A stretch of 64,000 nucleotides of DNA from Streptomyces sp. SLBN-118 (GTDB lineage: Bacteria; Actinomycetota; Actinomycetes; Streptomycetales; Streptomycetaceae). The stretch's first letter is position 1. Every line of letters begins with the position of its first letter. A program made the translations under genes and the position numbers. The notes beneath the pieces are model-generated. The model searched no databases, was not told where the DNA came from, and saw only the letters and a list, made by a program, of their open reading frames with translations. This document shows, piece by piece, positions 26,311 to 34,520 of this stretch. The stretch covers positions 1,798,001-1,862,000 of the forward strand of contig NZ_VFNP01000001.1 of the NCBI RefSeq assembly GCF_006715635.1. Direction: 5' to 3'.

Positions 26311-26658
26311 CAACGGCCTTGGGCCGCGCCCCGGACACTGGGCCGCGGACGTGAGGAGCAACCCCGGATCCGGGCACCCCCGAGGCGGAGCGGAACCCGA
26401 AGCCGAACTCGCATGCGGACCCGCCTCTTGGCGCACCGCGCCCGCGCACGTCCTTCTGCGCCCGCGCACGACAGTTCGTTCGTAGGATGATCGATCACTC
26501 GTCCGAATTGCCCCAATTGTTACTCACCAAATCGTGATCATTCTCTAAAGCCGGAAGGGTTCGCTGCCGAAGAGGTCTGTGACCCTAACTGCACGGTTCG
26601 CCCCGGCTTCCTCCCCCCGAGCCGGCTCCGTCCCGCACCTTCCCCCCCAGGAGGCCTG
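26311..26658. other. 348-bp gene-free region with the whiI promoter
   Basis: No gene is supported here. The right half turns AT-rich and holds a WhiG-type promoter (26546-26573), a short palindrome TGATCGATCA (26488-26497) and the inverted repeat AATTG-CCC-CAATT (26506-26518), which may be operators for developmental control of whiI. Confidence 0.6.
26546..26573 (+). promoter_or_regulatory. WhiG (sigma-WhiG) promoter of whiI
   Basis: TAAA (26546-26549), 16 bp, then GCCGAAGA (26566-26573) matches the sigma-WhiG consensus TAAA-N15/16-GCCGATAA at 10 of 12 positions. It lies 85 bp before the GTG start of whiI, a gene known in S. coelicolor to depend on WhiG for late sporulation. Confidence 0.75.
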
Positions 26659-27321
26659 GTGTCCGTTCTTCTCGAGCAGCCCGCAAGCCTGGTCGCCTAC
26701 CGCCCGAACAAGCCGACGGCCATGGTCGTCGTGGCCGACCCGCGCGTCCGTTCCACCGTCACCCGCCACCTGTGGGCCCTCGGAGTGCGTGACGTCATCG
26801 AGGCGTCGTCCATCGCGGAGGCCCGTCCCCGCGTCGGCAACCCGCGCGACATCTGCGTTGCCGACGTCCACCTGCCCGACGGTTCCGGGCTGACCCTCCT
26901 GTCCGAGACCCGAGCCGCAGGCTGGCCCAACGGCCTCGCCCTCTCCGCAGCCGACGACATCGGCGCCGTACGCAACGCACTCGCGGGCGGCGTCAAGGGA
27001 TATGTCGTCACCGGTACGCGTACGAACATCGGGCACCCGACCCGACCCGGCGCCGCCCCCATCGGCGCCGCGGCCGGCCGGATGCACCGCCGCCCCCCGG
27101 GTGCCCCGAGCCACCCGGGCGGCTACCGCGAGCTCTCCGGCCGTGAGGTCGAGGTGCTCCGCCTGGTCGCGGAGGGCCAGTCCAACAAGGCCATCGGCGT
27201 CTCGATGGGCCTGTCCGCGCTGACCGTCAAGAGCCACCTCGCCCGTATCGCACGCAAGCTCGGCACGGGAGACCGTGCCGGAATGGTGGCCGTCGCGCTG
27301 CGCACCGGCATCATCCACTGA
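26659..27321 (+). CDS. whiI: Sporulation response-regulator-like protein WhiI
   Basis: A 220-residue atypical response regulator with N-terminal receiver domain (about 20-130) and C-terminal LuxR-type HTH (about 155-215: ELSGREVEVLRLVAEGQSNKAIGVSMGLSALTVKSHLARI). It is required in Streptomyces aerial hyphae for late sporulation and is known to work with BldM. The phosphorylation pocket is degenerate: Asp27 stands alone in VVVADP where an acidic pair is usual, Asp69 (CVADVHLPDG) is kept, and the conserved Lys after the fifth strand is replaced by Thr (GYVVTG). No sensor kinase gene lies nearby. GTG start follows CCAGGAGG. Promoter at 26546 is WhiG-type; a strong hairpin follows. Confidence 0.9.
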   Translation: MSVLLEQPASLVAYRPNKPTAMVVVADPRVRSTVTRHLWALGVRDVIEASSIAEARPRVGNPRDICVADVHLPDGSGLTLLSETRAAGWPNGLALSAADDIGAVRNALAGGVKGYVVTGTRTNIGHPTRPGAAPIGAAAGRMHRRPPGAPSHPGGYRELSGREVEVLRLVAEGQSNKAIGVSMGLSALTVKSHLARIARKLGTGDRAGMVAVALRTGIIH

Positions 27322-27339
27322 CCGCTTTACATTTCTTTC

Positions 27340-27373
27340 GCGCCCGTCGACGGAACGTTCCGTCGACGGGCGC
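27340..27373. terminator. 34-bp perfect palindrome after whiI
   Basis: GCGCCCGTCGACGGAAC followed directly by its reverse complement forms a 17-bp arm hairpin, starting 18 bp after the whiI stop and ending 26 bp before rnd. It should end whiI transcription and insulate rnd. Confidence 0.8.
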
Positions 27374-27399
27374 CTTCCGTTCACGGATACCCTTGACAC

Positions 27400-28674
27400 G
27401 TGACCGACGCCCAAGAGACCGCAGCAGAGACCGCACTGCGTACCACCGGGGGCGCTCCCCTGGACGACGTCGAACCGGCGCCGATTCCCTTGCTGGAGCC
27501 CCGTGAAGGCATTCCTCCGGTGGTCGCCGACGACGCCGCGCTCGCCGGGGTGATCGCCGCGTTCGCCGCCGGCAGCGGCCCCGTCGCCGTCGACGCCGAG
27601 CGCGCCTCCGGCTACCGCTACGGCCAGCGCGCCTATCTCGTACAGCTGCGCCGCGAGGGCGCGGGCAGTGCGCTGATCGATCCCGTCGGCTGCCCCGACC
27701 TCTCCGGACTCGGAGAGGTGCTCGCCGGCACGGAGTGGATTCTGCACGCGGCCACCCAGGACCTTCCCTGCCTGCGCGAAATAGGCATGATTCCCACCCG
27801 GCTCTTCGACACCGAGCTGGCCGGGCGACTCGCGGGCTTTCCACGGGTGGGGCTCGGCGCGATGGTCGAGTCCGTCCTCGGCTACGCCCTGGAAAAAGGC
27901 CACTCGGCGGTCGACTGGTCGACCCGGCCGCTCCCCGAGCCGTGGCTGCGCTACGCCGCGCTCGACGTGGAGCTGCTCGTCGATCTGCGCGACGCGCTGG
28001 AGAAGGAGCTGGACCGGCAGGGCAAGCTGGAGTGGGCGCACCAGGAGTTCGACGCGATCGCCTCGGCCCCGCCCGCTCCCCCGCGCAAGGATCCCTGGCG
28101 CCGTACGTCCGGCATGCACAAGGTGCGCCGCCGTCGCCAGATGGCCGTCGTACGGGAGCTGTGGAACGCCCGCGACGCGGCGGCGCAGCGGCGCGACGTG
28201 TCGCCGGGCAAGGTGCTCAGCGATGCCGCGATCGTCGAGGCCTCGCTCGCCGTGCCCGCGAATGTGCAGGCGCTCACCGCACTGCCGGGGTTCGGCCACC
28301 GGATGGGGCGGCGCCAGCTGGAACATTGGCAGGCGGCCGTCGACCGCGCGAAGGTGCTGCCCGACGCCGATCTGCCGCAGCCCGGCCAGCCGCTGAACGG
28401 TCCGCCGCCGCCGCGTTCCTGGGCGGACAAGGACCCGGCGGCGGCGGCCCGGCTCTCCGCGGCCCGCGCGGCCGTGTCCGCACTGGCGGAGGAGCTGGCC
28501 ATGCCGCAGGAGAACCTGATCACGCCGGACACGGTGCGGCGGGTGTGCTGGGAGCCGCCGACGGAGACCGGCGAGGTCGCCGTGGCCGAGGTCCTGGCCT
28601 CGTACGGCGCGCGCCGCTGGCAGATCGAGCAGGTGGCCCCCCTCCTGACCCGGGCACTGACGGCCTCGCCCTGA
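27400..28674 (+). CDS. rnd: Ribonuclease D-like 3'-5' exonuclease with HRDC domain
   Basis: A 424-residue DEDD-family exonuclease. Exo I is VAVDAERASGYRYG with the Asp/Glu pair, Exo II HAATQDLPCL and Exo III around LRYAALDVELLVDLRDAL, followed by an HRDC domain at about 225-305 (RRRQMAVVRELWNARDAAAQRRDVSPGKVLSDAAIVEA). It trims 3' ends of structured RNAs such as tRNA precursors. GTG start at 27400 just after the whiI terminator; cytoplasmic. Confidence 0.9.
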   Translation: MTDAQETAAETALRTTGGAPLDDVEPAPIPLLEPREGIPPVVADDAALAGVIAAFAAGSGPVAVDAERASGYRYGQRAYLVQLRREGAGSALIDPVGCPDLSGLGEVLAGTEWILHAATQDLPCLREIGMIPTRLFDTELAGRLAGFPRVGLGAMVESVLGYALEKGHSAVDWSTRPLPEPWLRYAALDVELLVDLRDALEKELDRQGKLEWAHQEFDAIASAPPAPPRKDPWRRTSGMHKVRRRRQMAVVRELWNARDAAAQRRDVSPGKVLSDAAIVEASLAVPANVQALTALPGFGHRMGRRQLEHWQAAVDRAKVLPDADLPQPGQPLNGPPPPRSWADKDPAAAARLSAARAAVSALAEELAMPQENLITPDTVRRVCWEPPTETGEVAVAEVLASYGARRWQIEQVAPLLTRALTASP

Positions 28675-28824
28675 CGCCTGCGACCCCCGTATGCGGTCTT
28701 CGGCCGTATGTCCTCAAAAGCCGGGCGGGCAGAAAACCAGCCCCGTCGGCCTGTGAGGCACGGGTGAGGGCCAAAGCCCCCGTGTGACGTTCACCGCTCC
28801 CGCCTCTGGGACTGTGCACGATGG

Positions 28825-28838
28825 TTACCCGCAAGTAG
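28825..28838. promoter_or_regulatory. Possible operator before the thiolase/FadB operon
   Basis: TTACCCGCAAGTAG is an imperfect dyad (TTACY-N4-RGTAG) 74-87 bp before the thiolase GTG, in the expected promoter zone. A fatty-acid-responsive TetR-type repressor would be a natural partner, but none is encoded here, so this is tentative. Confidence 0.3.
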
Positions 28839-28911
28839 CATGAGGGAAGGAAGCGCGCGCTTAGCCGCGTGCCCGCAGCAGTGCCATCCCGCACCCTGGA
28901 GGAGAGCCATC

Positions 28912-30132
28912 GTGCCTCGTACCGTCAGGGACGTCGTCTTCGTCGACGGCGTCCGCACCCCGTTCGGCAAGGCGGGCCCGAAGGGCATCTACCACGAGAC
29001 CCGTGCCGACGATCTCGTTGTGAAGGCGATCCGGGAGCTGCTGCGCCGCAACCCGGACCTGGACCCCAAGAAGATCGACGAGGTCGCCATCGCCGCGACC
29101 ACGCAGATCGGCGACCAGGGCCTCACCCTCGGCCGCACCGCCGGCATCCTCGCGGGTCTGCCGCAGTCCGTTCCCGGCTACTCCATCGACCGCATGTGCG
29201 CGGGCGCGATGACCGCCGTGACGACGACCGCCGGTTCGATCGCCTTCGGCGCGTACGACGTCGTGATCGCCGGTGGCGTCGAGCACATGGGCCGTCACCC
29301 CATGGGCGAGGGCGTCGACCCGAACCCGCGGTTCGTGAGCGAGAAGCTCGTCGACGAGTCCGCCCTCTTCATGGGCATGACCGCCGAGAACCTGCACGAC
29401 CGCTACCCGACCATCACCAAGCAGCGCGCCGACGAGTACGCCGTGCGCTCGCAGGAGAAGGCCGCGAAGGCGTACGCCAACGGCAAGATCCAGCAGGACC
29501 TGGTCCCGGTCTCCGTGCGTCGTACCAACGCCGAGGCGGGCGAGACCGGTTGGGGCCTGGCCACCGCCGACGAGCCGATGCGTCCGGGCACCACCCTGGA
29601 GTCGCTCGCGGGCCTGAAGACGCCGTTCCGTGCGCACGGCCGCGTCACGGCGGGCAACGCCGCCGGTCTGAACGACGGCGCCACCGCCTCGCTCCTCGCC
29701 TCCGAGGACGTCGCCCGTGAGCTGGGCCTGCCGGTGAAGATGCGGCTCGTTTCCTACGCGTACGCCGGTGTCGAGCCCGAGGTCATGGGCTACGGCCCGA
29801 TCCCGTCGACCGAGAAGGCCCTCGACAAGGCGGGTCTGTCGATCGAGGACATCGGCCTGTTCGAGATCAACGAGGCCTTCGCCGTCCAGGTGCTGGCCTT
29901 CCTGGAGCACTACGGCATCGCTGACGACGACGCGCGCGTCAACCAGTACGGCGGCGCCATCGCCTACGGCCACCCGCTGGCCTCCTCCGGCGTGCGTCTG
30001 ATGACGCAGCTGGCGCGGCAGTTCGAGGAGCAGCCGCACGTCCGCTACGGCCTGACCACCATGTGCGTCGGCTTCGGCATGGGCGCGACGGTCATCTGGG
30101 AGAACCCGCACTTTGACGGAGGCAACGCGTGA
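28912..30132 (+). CDS. Acetyl-CoA acyltransferase (thiolase, FadA type)
   Basis: A 406-residue thiolase that cleaves 3-ketoacyl-CoA to acetyl-CoA and a shortened acyl-CoA. The nucleophilic Cys is in IDRMCAGAMTAV (near residue 91), the His in GGAIAYGHPLASSG and the second Cys in TTMCVGFGMGAT. GTG at 28912 follows GGAGGAGAG with good spacing; the frame is open upstream to 28840 but without an RBS. It is the first gene of a beta-oxidation pair with the FadB-type protein that follows. Confidence 0.94.
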   Translation: MPRTVRDVVFVDGVRTPFGKAGPKGIYHETRADDLVVKAIRELLRRNPDLDPKKIDEVAIAATTQIGDQGLTLGRTAGILAGLPQSVPGYSIDRMCAGAMTAVTTTAGSIAFGAYDVVIAGGVEHMGRHPMGEGVDPNPRFVSEKLVDESALFMGMTAENLHDRYPTITKQRADEYAVRSQEKAAKAYANGKIQQDLVPVSVRRTNAEAGETGWGLATADEPMRPGTTLESLAGLKTPFRAHGRVTAGNAAGLNDGATASLLASEDVARELGLPVKMRLVSYAYAGVEPEVMGYGPIPSTEKALDKAGLSIEDIGLFEINEAFAVQVLAFLEHYGIADDDARVNQYGGAIAYGHPLASSGVRLMTQLARQFEEQPHVRYGLTTMCVGFGMGATVIWENPHFDGGNA

Positions 30133-30205
30133 GCGAGCGCAGCGAGCGAACAATGGAAAGGTGCAGCACGTGCGAATGCAGGACCGAGCGAAGCGAGGGC
30201 CAGGC
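30133..30205 (+). repeat. GAGCG/CAGCGAG microrepeats between thiolase and FadB genes
   Basis: The 73-bp spacer holds gagcgagcgcagcgagcga (30132-30150) and a second, shorter version gagcgaagcgag (30185-30196). Similar self-complementary spacers are common between Streptomyces genes and can fold into short stems, possibly tuning translation of the second gene. No gene is present. Confidence 0.4.
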
Positions 30206-32332
30206 ATGAGCACCGCTGAACTCCTGAAGGGCGCGGCCGAGCTGTTCCCGGACGAGGTCGTCACCCAGGCGCATGTGCGCCACCTCGACCTCCCGGCCGG
30301 CGCGGGCACCTTCGCGCTCATCACGCTGGACAACGGCCTGGACCACACCAAGCCGACCACCTTCGGCCCCCAGTCGCTGGCGAACCTGAACGCCGCCATC
30401 GACCAGGTCGAGGCCGAGGCCGCGAACGGCGACATCGTCGGCGTCGGCATCACCGGCAAGCCGTTCATCTTCGCGGTCGGCGCCGACCTCAAGGGCGTCG
30501 AGCTGCTGAAGCGGCACGAGGACGCGCTCGCCATCGGCAAGGGCGGCCACGACGTCTTCAAGCGTCTGTCCGGCCTCGCGGTCCCGACGTTCGCGTACTA
30601 CAACGGCGCGGCGATGGGCGGCGGCGTCGAGGTCGGTCTGCACTGCTCGTACCGCACCGTCTCCCAGGCGATCCCGGCCTTCTCGCTGCCCGAGGTCTTC
30701 CTCGGTCTCGTCCCGGGCTGGGGCGGCTGCGCGATCCTGCCGAACCTGATCGGCGCAGACAAGGCCGTCTCGGTGATCATCGAGAACTCGCTCAACCAGA
30801 ACAAGCAGCTGCGAGGCAAGCAGGTCTTCGAGCTCGGCATCGCCGACGCGATCTTCGAGGGCGCGGACTTCCTGGAGCAGTCGCTGATCTGGACGGCATC
30901 CGTCCTCAAGGGCGACCTCACCGTCGAGCGTCCCGAGGTCGACCGCGGCGAGGCCTGGGACCAGGCCGTCGAGCGCGGCCGCTTCGTCGCCGACTCCAAG
31001 GTGCACGGCGCGGCCCCGGCCGCCTACCGCGCGCTGGACATCATCGCCGCCGCCAAGAGCGGCGACCTGCAGGCCGGCTTCGACGCCGAGGACACCGCCC
31101 TCGCGGACCTCATCATGGGCGGCGAACTGCGCAGCGGCATCTACGCCTTCAACCTGGTCCAGAAGCGCGGCAAGCGCCCGGCGGGCGCCCCGGACAAGAA
31201 CCTGGCCCGCCCGGTCACCAAGGTCGGCGTGGTCGGCGCCGGTCTGATGGCCTCCCAGCTGGCGCTGCTCTTCCTGCGCCGCCTGGAGGTGCCGGTCGTG
31301 CTGACCGACATCGACCAGGAGCGCGTCGACAAGGGTGTGGGCTACGTCCACGCCGAGATCGAGAAGCTGCTCGGCAAGGGCCGTATCAACCAGGACAAGG
31401 CCAACCGCCTCAAGGGCCTGGTCACCGGTGTGCTGGACAAGGCCGAGGGCTTTTCCGACGCCGACTTCATCATCGAGGCCGTGTTCGAGGAGATCGGCGT
31501 CAAGCAGCAGGTGTTCGCGGAGGTCGAGGCGGTCGCCCCGGCGCACGCGATCCTCGCCACCAACACCTCCTCGCTGTCGGTCACCGAGATGGCGTCCAAG
31601 CTCCAGCACCCGGAGCGCGTGGTCGGCTTCCACTTCTTCAACCCCGTCGCGATCCTCCCGCTGCTGGAGATCGTCCGCGGGGAGAAGACGGACGACGCCG
31701 CTCTCGCCACCGCCTTCGGCGTGGCCAAGAAGCTGAAGAAGACCGCCGTCCTGGTCAAGGACGCCCCGGCCTTCGTGGTCAACCGCATCCTGACCCGCTT
31801 CATGGGCGAGATCCAGAACGTCATCGACGAGGGCACCCCGGTCGAGGTGGCCGAGAAGGCCGTCGAGCCGCTGGGTCTGCCGATGTCGCCGCTGGTCCTC
31901 CTGGAGCTCGTGGGCCCGGCCATCGGTCTGCATGTCTCCGAGACCCTCAACCGGGCCTTCCCGGACCGCTTCACGGTCTCCGAGAACCTGGCCGCGGTCG
32001 TCAAGGCGGGCAAGCGCGGCTTCTACCTCTACGACTCCGGCAAGCCGGAGCTGGACCCGGAGGTCGCCGCCCTCCTCAAGCAGGGCGATGTCGCCCTGAC
32101 CGAGGAGCAGACCCGCGACCGTGTGCTCGACGCGGTGGCGCAGGAGATCGGTCTGATGCTGGAGGAGGGTGTCGTGGCCGAGGCCCAGGACATCGACCTC
32201 TGCCTGATCACGGGCGCCGGCTGGCCCTTCCACCTGGGCGGCATCACGCCGTACCTGGACCGTGAGGGTGTCTCCCAGCGCGTGAACGGCAAGCCGTTCC
32301 TGGCGCAGGGCGTCGCGAGCGTCCCGGCGTAG
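30206..32332 (+). CDS. Fatty-acid oxidation multifunctional protein (enoyl-CoA hydratase / 3-hydroxyacyl-CoA dehydrogenase, FadB type)
   Basis: A 708-residue two-enzyme fusion. Residues 1-200 are a crotonase domain (GVGITGKPFIFAVGADLKGV; AYYNGAAMGGGVEVGLHCSYR), residues ~330-510 an NAD-binding dehydrogenase domain (TKVGVVGAGLMASQLALLFLRR, ATNTSSLSVTEMAS, VVGFHFFNPVAILPLLEI with catalytic His), and the C-terminal part repeats the helical dehydrogenase domain. It converts trans-2-enoyl-CoA to 3-ketoacyl-CoA for the thiolase encoded just before it. ATG 30206 is chosen over the open frame from 30113, which overlaps the thiolase end. A strong hairpin follows. Confidence 0.94.
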   Translation: MSTAELLKGAAELFPDEVVTQAHVRHLDLPAGAGTFALITLDNGLDHTKPTTFGPQSLANLNAAIDQVEAEAANGDIVGVGITGKPFIFAVGADLKGVELLKRHEDALAIGKGGHDVFKRLSGLAVPTFAYYNGAAMGGGVEVGLHCSYRTVSQAIPAFSLPEVFLGLVPGWGGCAILPNLIGADKAVSVIIENSLNQNKQLRGKQVFELGIADAIFEGADFLEQSLIWTASVLKGDLTVERPEVDRGEAWDQAVERGRFVADSKVHGAAPAAYRALDIIAAAKSGDLQAGFDAEDTALADLIMGGELRSGIYAFNLVQKRGKRPAGAPDKNLARPVTKVGVVGAGLMASQLALLFLRRLEVPVVLTDIDQERVDKGVGYVHAEIEKLLGKGRINQDKANRLKGLVTGVLDKAEGFSDADFIIEAVFEEIGVKQQVFAEVEAVAPAHAILATNTSSLSVTEMASKLQHPERVVGFHFFNPVAILPLLEIVRGEKTDDAALATAFGVAKKLKKTAVLVKDAPAFVVNRILTRFMGEIQNVIDEGTPVEVAEKAVEPLGLPMSPLVLLELVGPAIGLHVSETLNRAFPDRFTVSENLAAVVKAGKRGFYLYDSGKPELDPEVAALLKQGDVALTEEQTRDRVLDAVAQEIGLMLEEGVVAEAQDIDLCLITGAGWPFHLGGITPYLDREGVSQRVNGKPFLAQGVASVPA

Positions 32333-32349
32333 CACCGGCCGCTGTGGCA

Positions 32350-32387
32350 CGAACGGGCCGTACGGGGTTTCCCGTACGGCCCGTTCG
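32350..32387 (+). terminator. Terminator of the thiolase-FadB operon
   Basis: A 17-bp perfect stem (CGAACGGGCCGTACGGG with its complement) and a 4-nt loop GTTT begins 18 bp after the FadB stop and ends 41 bp before the NYN gene. Confidence 0.85.
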
Positions 32388-32427
32388 GCGTTCACCGCGA
32401 CGGACCGTGCCGTGCGAGGCTGTGCGC

Positions 32428-32814
32428 ATGCGTGCTCTGGTGATCGTCGACGCGGCGAATGTGGTCGGCTCGGTCCCGGACGGCTGGTGGCGTGACAGGC
32501 GCGGGGCGGCCGAGCGGCTGCGCGACCGGCTGGCGGCCTTCGCACCCGCCGGGCTTCCGGGGCATCCCGGTCCCGTCGAGCTGGTCCTTGTCGTGGAGGG
32601 CGCGGCCCGCGGGGTGGAGAGCGCGCCGGACGTACGAGTCGAGTCGGCACCCGGCAGCGGTGACGACCTGATCGTGGCGCTGGCGTCCGCCCGTGAGACG
32701 GGCCGGACGTGTGTGGTCGTCACCGCGGACCGGGAGTTGAGACGGCGCGTGGAGGCGCATGGGGCACAGTGCCTGGGGCCACGGGCCGTTCAGCCGCCCG
32801 GCGGCCGTACATAG
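32428..32814 (+). CDS. YacP-like NYN-domain (PIN-like) nuclease
   Basis: A 128-residue small protein with a NYN/PIN fold. The conserved acidic residues that bind metal are in VDAANVVG (residue ~7), GDDLIVALA (~75) and VVTADRELRRRV (~95). The family includes ribonucleases such as Rae1/YacP; actinobacterial members are often mislabelled NTP pyrophosphohydrolases. ATG 32428 is favoured over the longer open frame, which overlaps the upstream terminator. It converges on the amino-acid permease gene with 25 bp between stops. Confidence 0.75.
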   Translation: MRALVIVDAANVVGSVPDGWWRDRRGAAERLRDRLAAFAPAGLPGHPGPVELVLVVEGAARGVESAPDVRVESAPGSGDDLIVALASARETGRTCVVVTADRELRRRVEAHGAQCLGPRAVQPPGGRT

Positions 32815-32839
32815 CCCCGGCTCCGGAGGATCTGGCGAC

Positions 32840-34357
32840 CTAGAACACGGCGTCCTTGCCCACCTTGCCGAGCCGGCTGTTTCTGCGCCCGTAGAGGAAG
32901 TACACGACGAAGCCGATGAGCATCCAGACGGCGAAGCGGAGCCACGTCTCGCCCGGCAGGTTCAGCATCAGCCAGAGGGATGCGGCGATCGACAGGATCG
33001 GGATGACCGGCACCCACGGCGTGCGGAACGAGCGGTGCAGATCGGGGCGGCTGCGGCGCAGGACCATCACGCCGACGGCCACCACCACGAACGCGAAGAG
33101 CGTGCCGATGTTCACCAGGGTCGCGAGCTCGTTGATGCTGGTGAAACCGGCGATGACGGCGATGATGCAGCCGAGCAGGATGGTCGGGCGGTACGGGGTC
33201 CTGAAGCGCGGGTGCGTGACGGAGAAGAAGCGCGGCAGCAGGCCGTCGCGGCTCATCGCGAAGAACACGCGCGTCTGCCCGAGCAGCAGGATCAGACACA
33301 CGGTGGTGAGACCGACGGCGGCGCCAAAGCTGATCACACCGGCGTACCAGGGGTGCCCGACGGCCTTGAAGGCATCCGCGAGGGGGGCGCTGACGGACAG
33401 CTTGGTGTAATGCTCCATACCGGTCACGACGAGCGCGACGGCGACGTAGAGCACGGTGCAGATCAGGAGCGAGCCCAGGATGCCGCGCGGCATGTCGCGC
33501 TGCGGGAGCTTGGTCTCCTCGGCGGCGGTGGCCACCACGTCGAAGCCGATGAAGGCGAAGAAGACAACGGAGGCGGCGGTGAAGATGCCCATGACGCCGA
33601 AGTTGGTGGCTTCGTAGCCGAAAATCAGCTGGACCATGGGGGCGTCCTCCCAGCCCAGCCCGCCCTCCGGGGTCACCGCGTCAGGGATGAACGGCGAGTA
33701 GTTGTCGCCCACGATGAAGAACAGCCCGGCGATGATCACGATCATGACCACCGTCACCTTGATGGCCACGACGACCGCGGTGATGTTGGCGGACAGCTTC
33801 ATGCCCACCACCAGGATTGCGGTCAGCACCAGGACCAGCAGGAAGGCCAGGATGTCGAAGGTGCCGCCCGGCACGTCGGGCCCTTCGAGTGCATTCGCGA
33901 GATGCCAGTCCACGTTGTCCATCAGGGAACGCACATAGCCGGACCAGCCGACCGCGACGACGGCGGTGCCCAGCGCGAATTCGAGGACGAGGTCCCAGCC
34001 GATGATCCAGGCGGGCAGCTCACCGATGGAGGCGTATGCAAAGGTGTACGCCGACCCGGCCACCGGGACGGTCGAGGCGAACTCGGCGTAGCACAGAGCC
34101 GCGAGCGCACAGACGATGCCGGCGGCGACGAAGGCGAGGGCGGTCGCGGGTCCCGCGTTCTCCTTGGCCACCTTCCCGGTCAGGACGAAGATGCCGGTGC
34201 CGATGATGACACCGACGCCGAAGACGGTCAGATCCCATGCCGAGAGAGATTTCTTGAGGGCATGCTCCGGCTCTTCGGTGTCGCGGATCGACTGCTCGAC
34301 CGTCTTGGTCCTGAACAGCCCGTTCCCGCGTGGGCCCGTGTCCTGCTGCGTACTCAC
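32840..34357 (-). CDS. APC-family (cationic) amino-acid permease
   Basis: A 505-residue inner-membrane transporter with about 12-14 helices. The APC motif in the first helix is VFGVGVIIGTGIFVLTG, followed by the typical CALAALCYAEFASTVPVAGSAYTFAY and a FIGFDVVATAAEETKLPQRDMPRGI loop found in cationic amino-acid transporters. GTG at 34357 is preceded by GGAGG; the open frame reaches 34486. It should import lysine, arginine or a related amino acid by proton coupling; the specificity is inferred from family membership only. Confidence 0.9.
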   Translation of the reverse strand: MSTQQDTGPRGNGLFRTKTVEQSIRDTEEPEHALKKSLSAWDLTVFGVGVIIGTGIFVLTGKVAKENAGPATALAFVAAGIVCALAALCYAEFASTVPVAGSAYTFAYASIGELPAWIIGWDLVLEFALGTAVVAVGWSGYVRSLMDNVDWHLANALEGPDVPGGTFDILAFLLVLVLTAILVVGMKLSANITAVVVAIKVTVVMIVIIAGLFFIVGDNYSPFIPDAVTPEGGLGWEDAPMVQLIFGYEATNFGVMGIFTAASVVFFAFIGFDVVATAAEETKLPQRDMPRGILGSLLICTVLYVAVALVVTGMEHYTKLSVSAPLADAFKAVGHPWYAGVISFGAAVGLTTVCLILLLGQTRVFFAMSRDGLLPRFFSVTHPRFRTPYRPTILLGCIIAVIAGFTSINELATLVNIGTLFAFVVVAVGVMVLRRSRPDLHRSFRTPWVPVIPILSIAASLWLMLNLPGETWLRFAVWMLIGFVVYFLYGRRNSRLGKVGKDAVF

Positions 34358-34441
34358 CGGCGTACCTCCGCGCACTCGTCGTGAACGCCATGATTCGGAC
34401 ATCGGGGCCCGACAGGGCTCCGTACGGGTGGATTTCACGCG

Positions 34442-34485
34442 AATGGGCCGGGCGGACCACCCATACAGGGTGACCGACCGGCCCA
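34442..34485 (-). terminator. Terminator downstream of dxs
   Basis: A nested hairpin with outer arms ATGGGCCGG/CCGGCCCAT (9 bp) and an inner ACCC-N5-GGGT stem lies 36 bp after the dxs stop and before the permease promoter region. Confidence 0.65.
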
Positions 34486-34520
34486 TCGGAGAAAAGGAAA
34501 CCGGGCGAGTTGACTCCCGC

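Noticed and set aside
30092..34384. Very long antisense frames opposite the FadB gene (852 codons) and the amino-acid permease (541 codons)
   Set aside because: They are shadows of conserved genes; composition is Asp/Arg/Gly-rich without family motifs.
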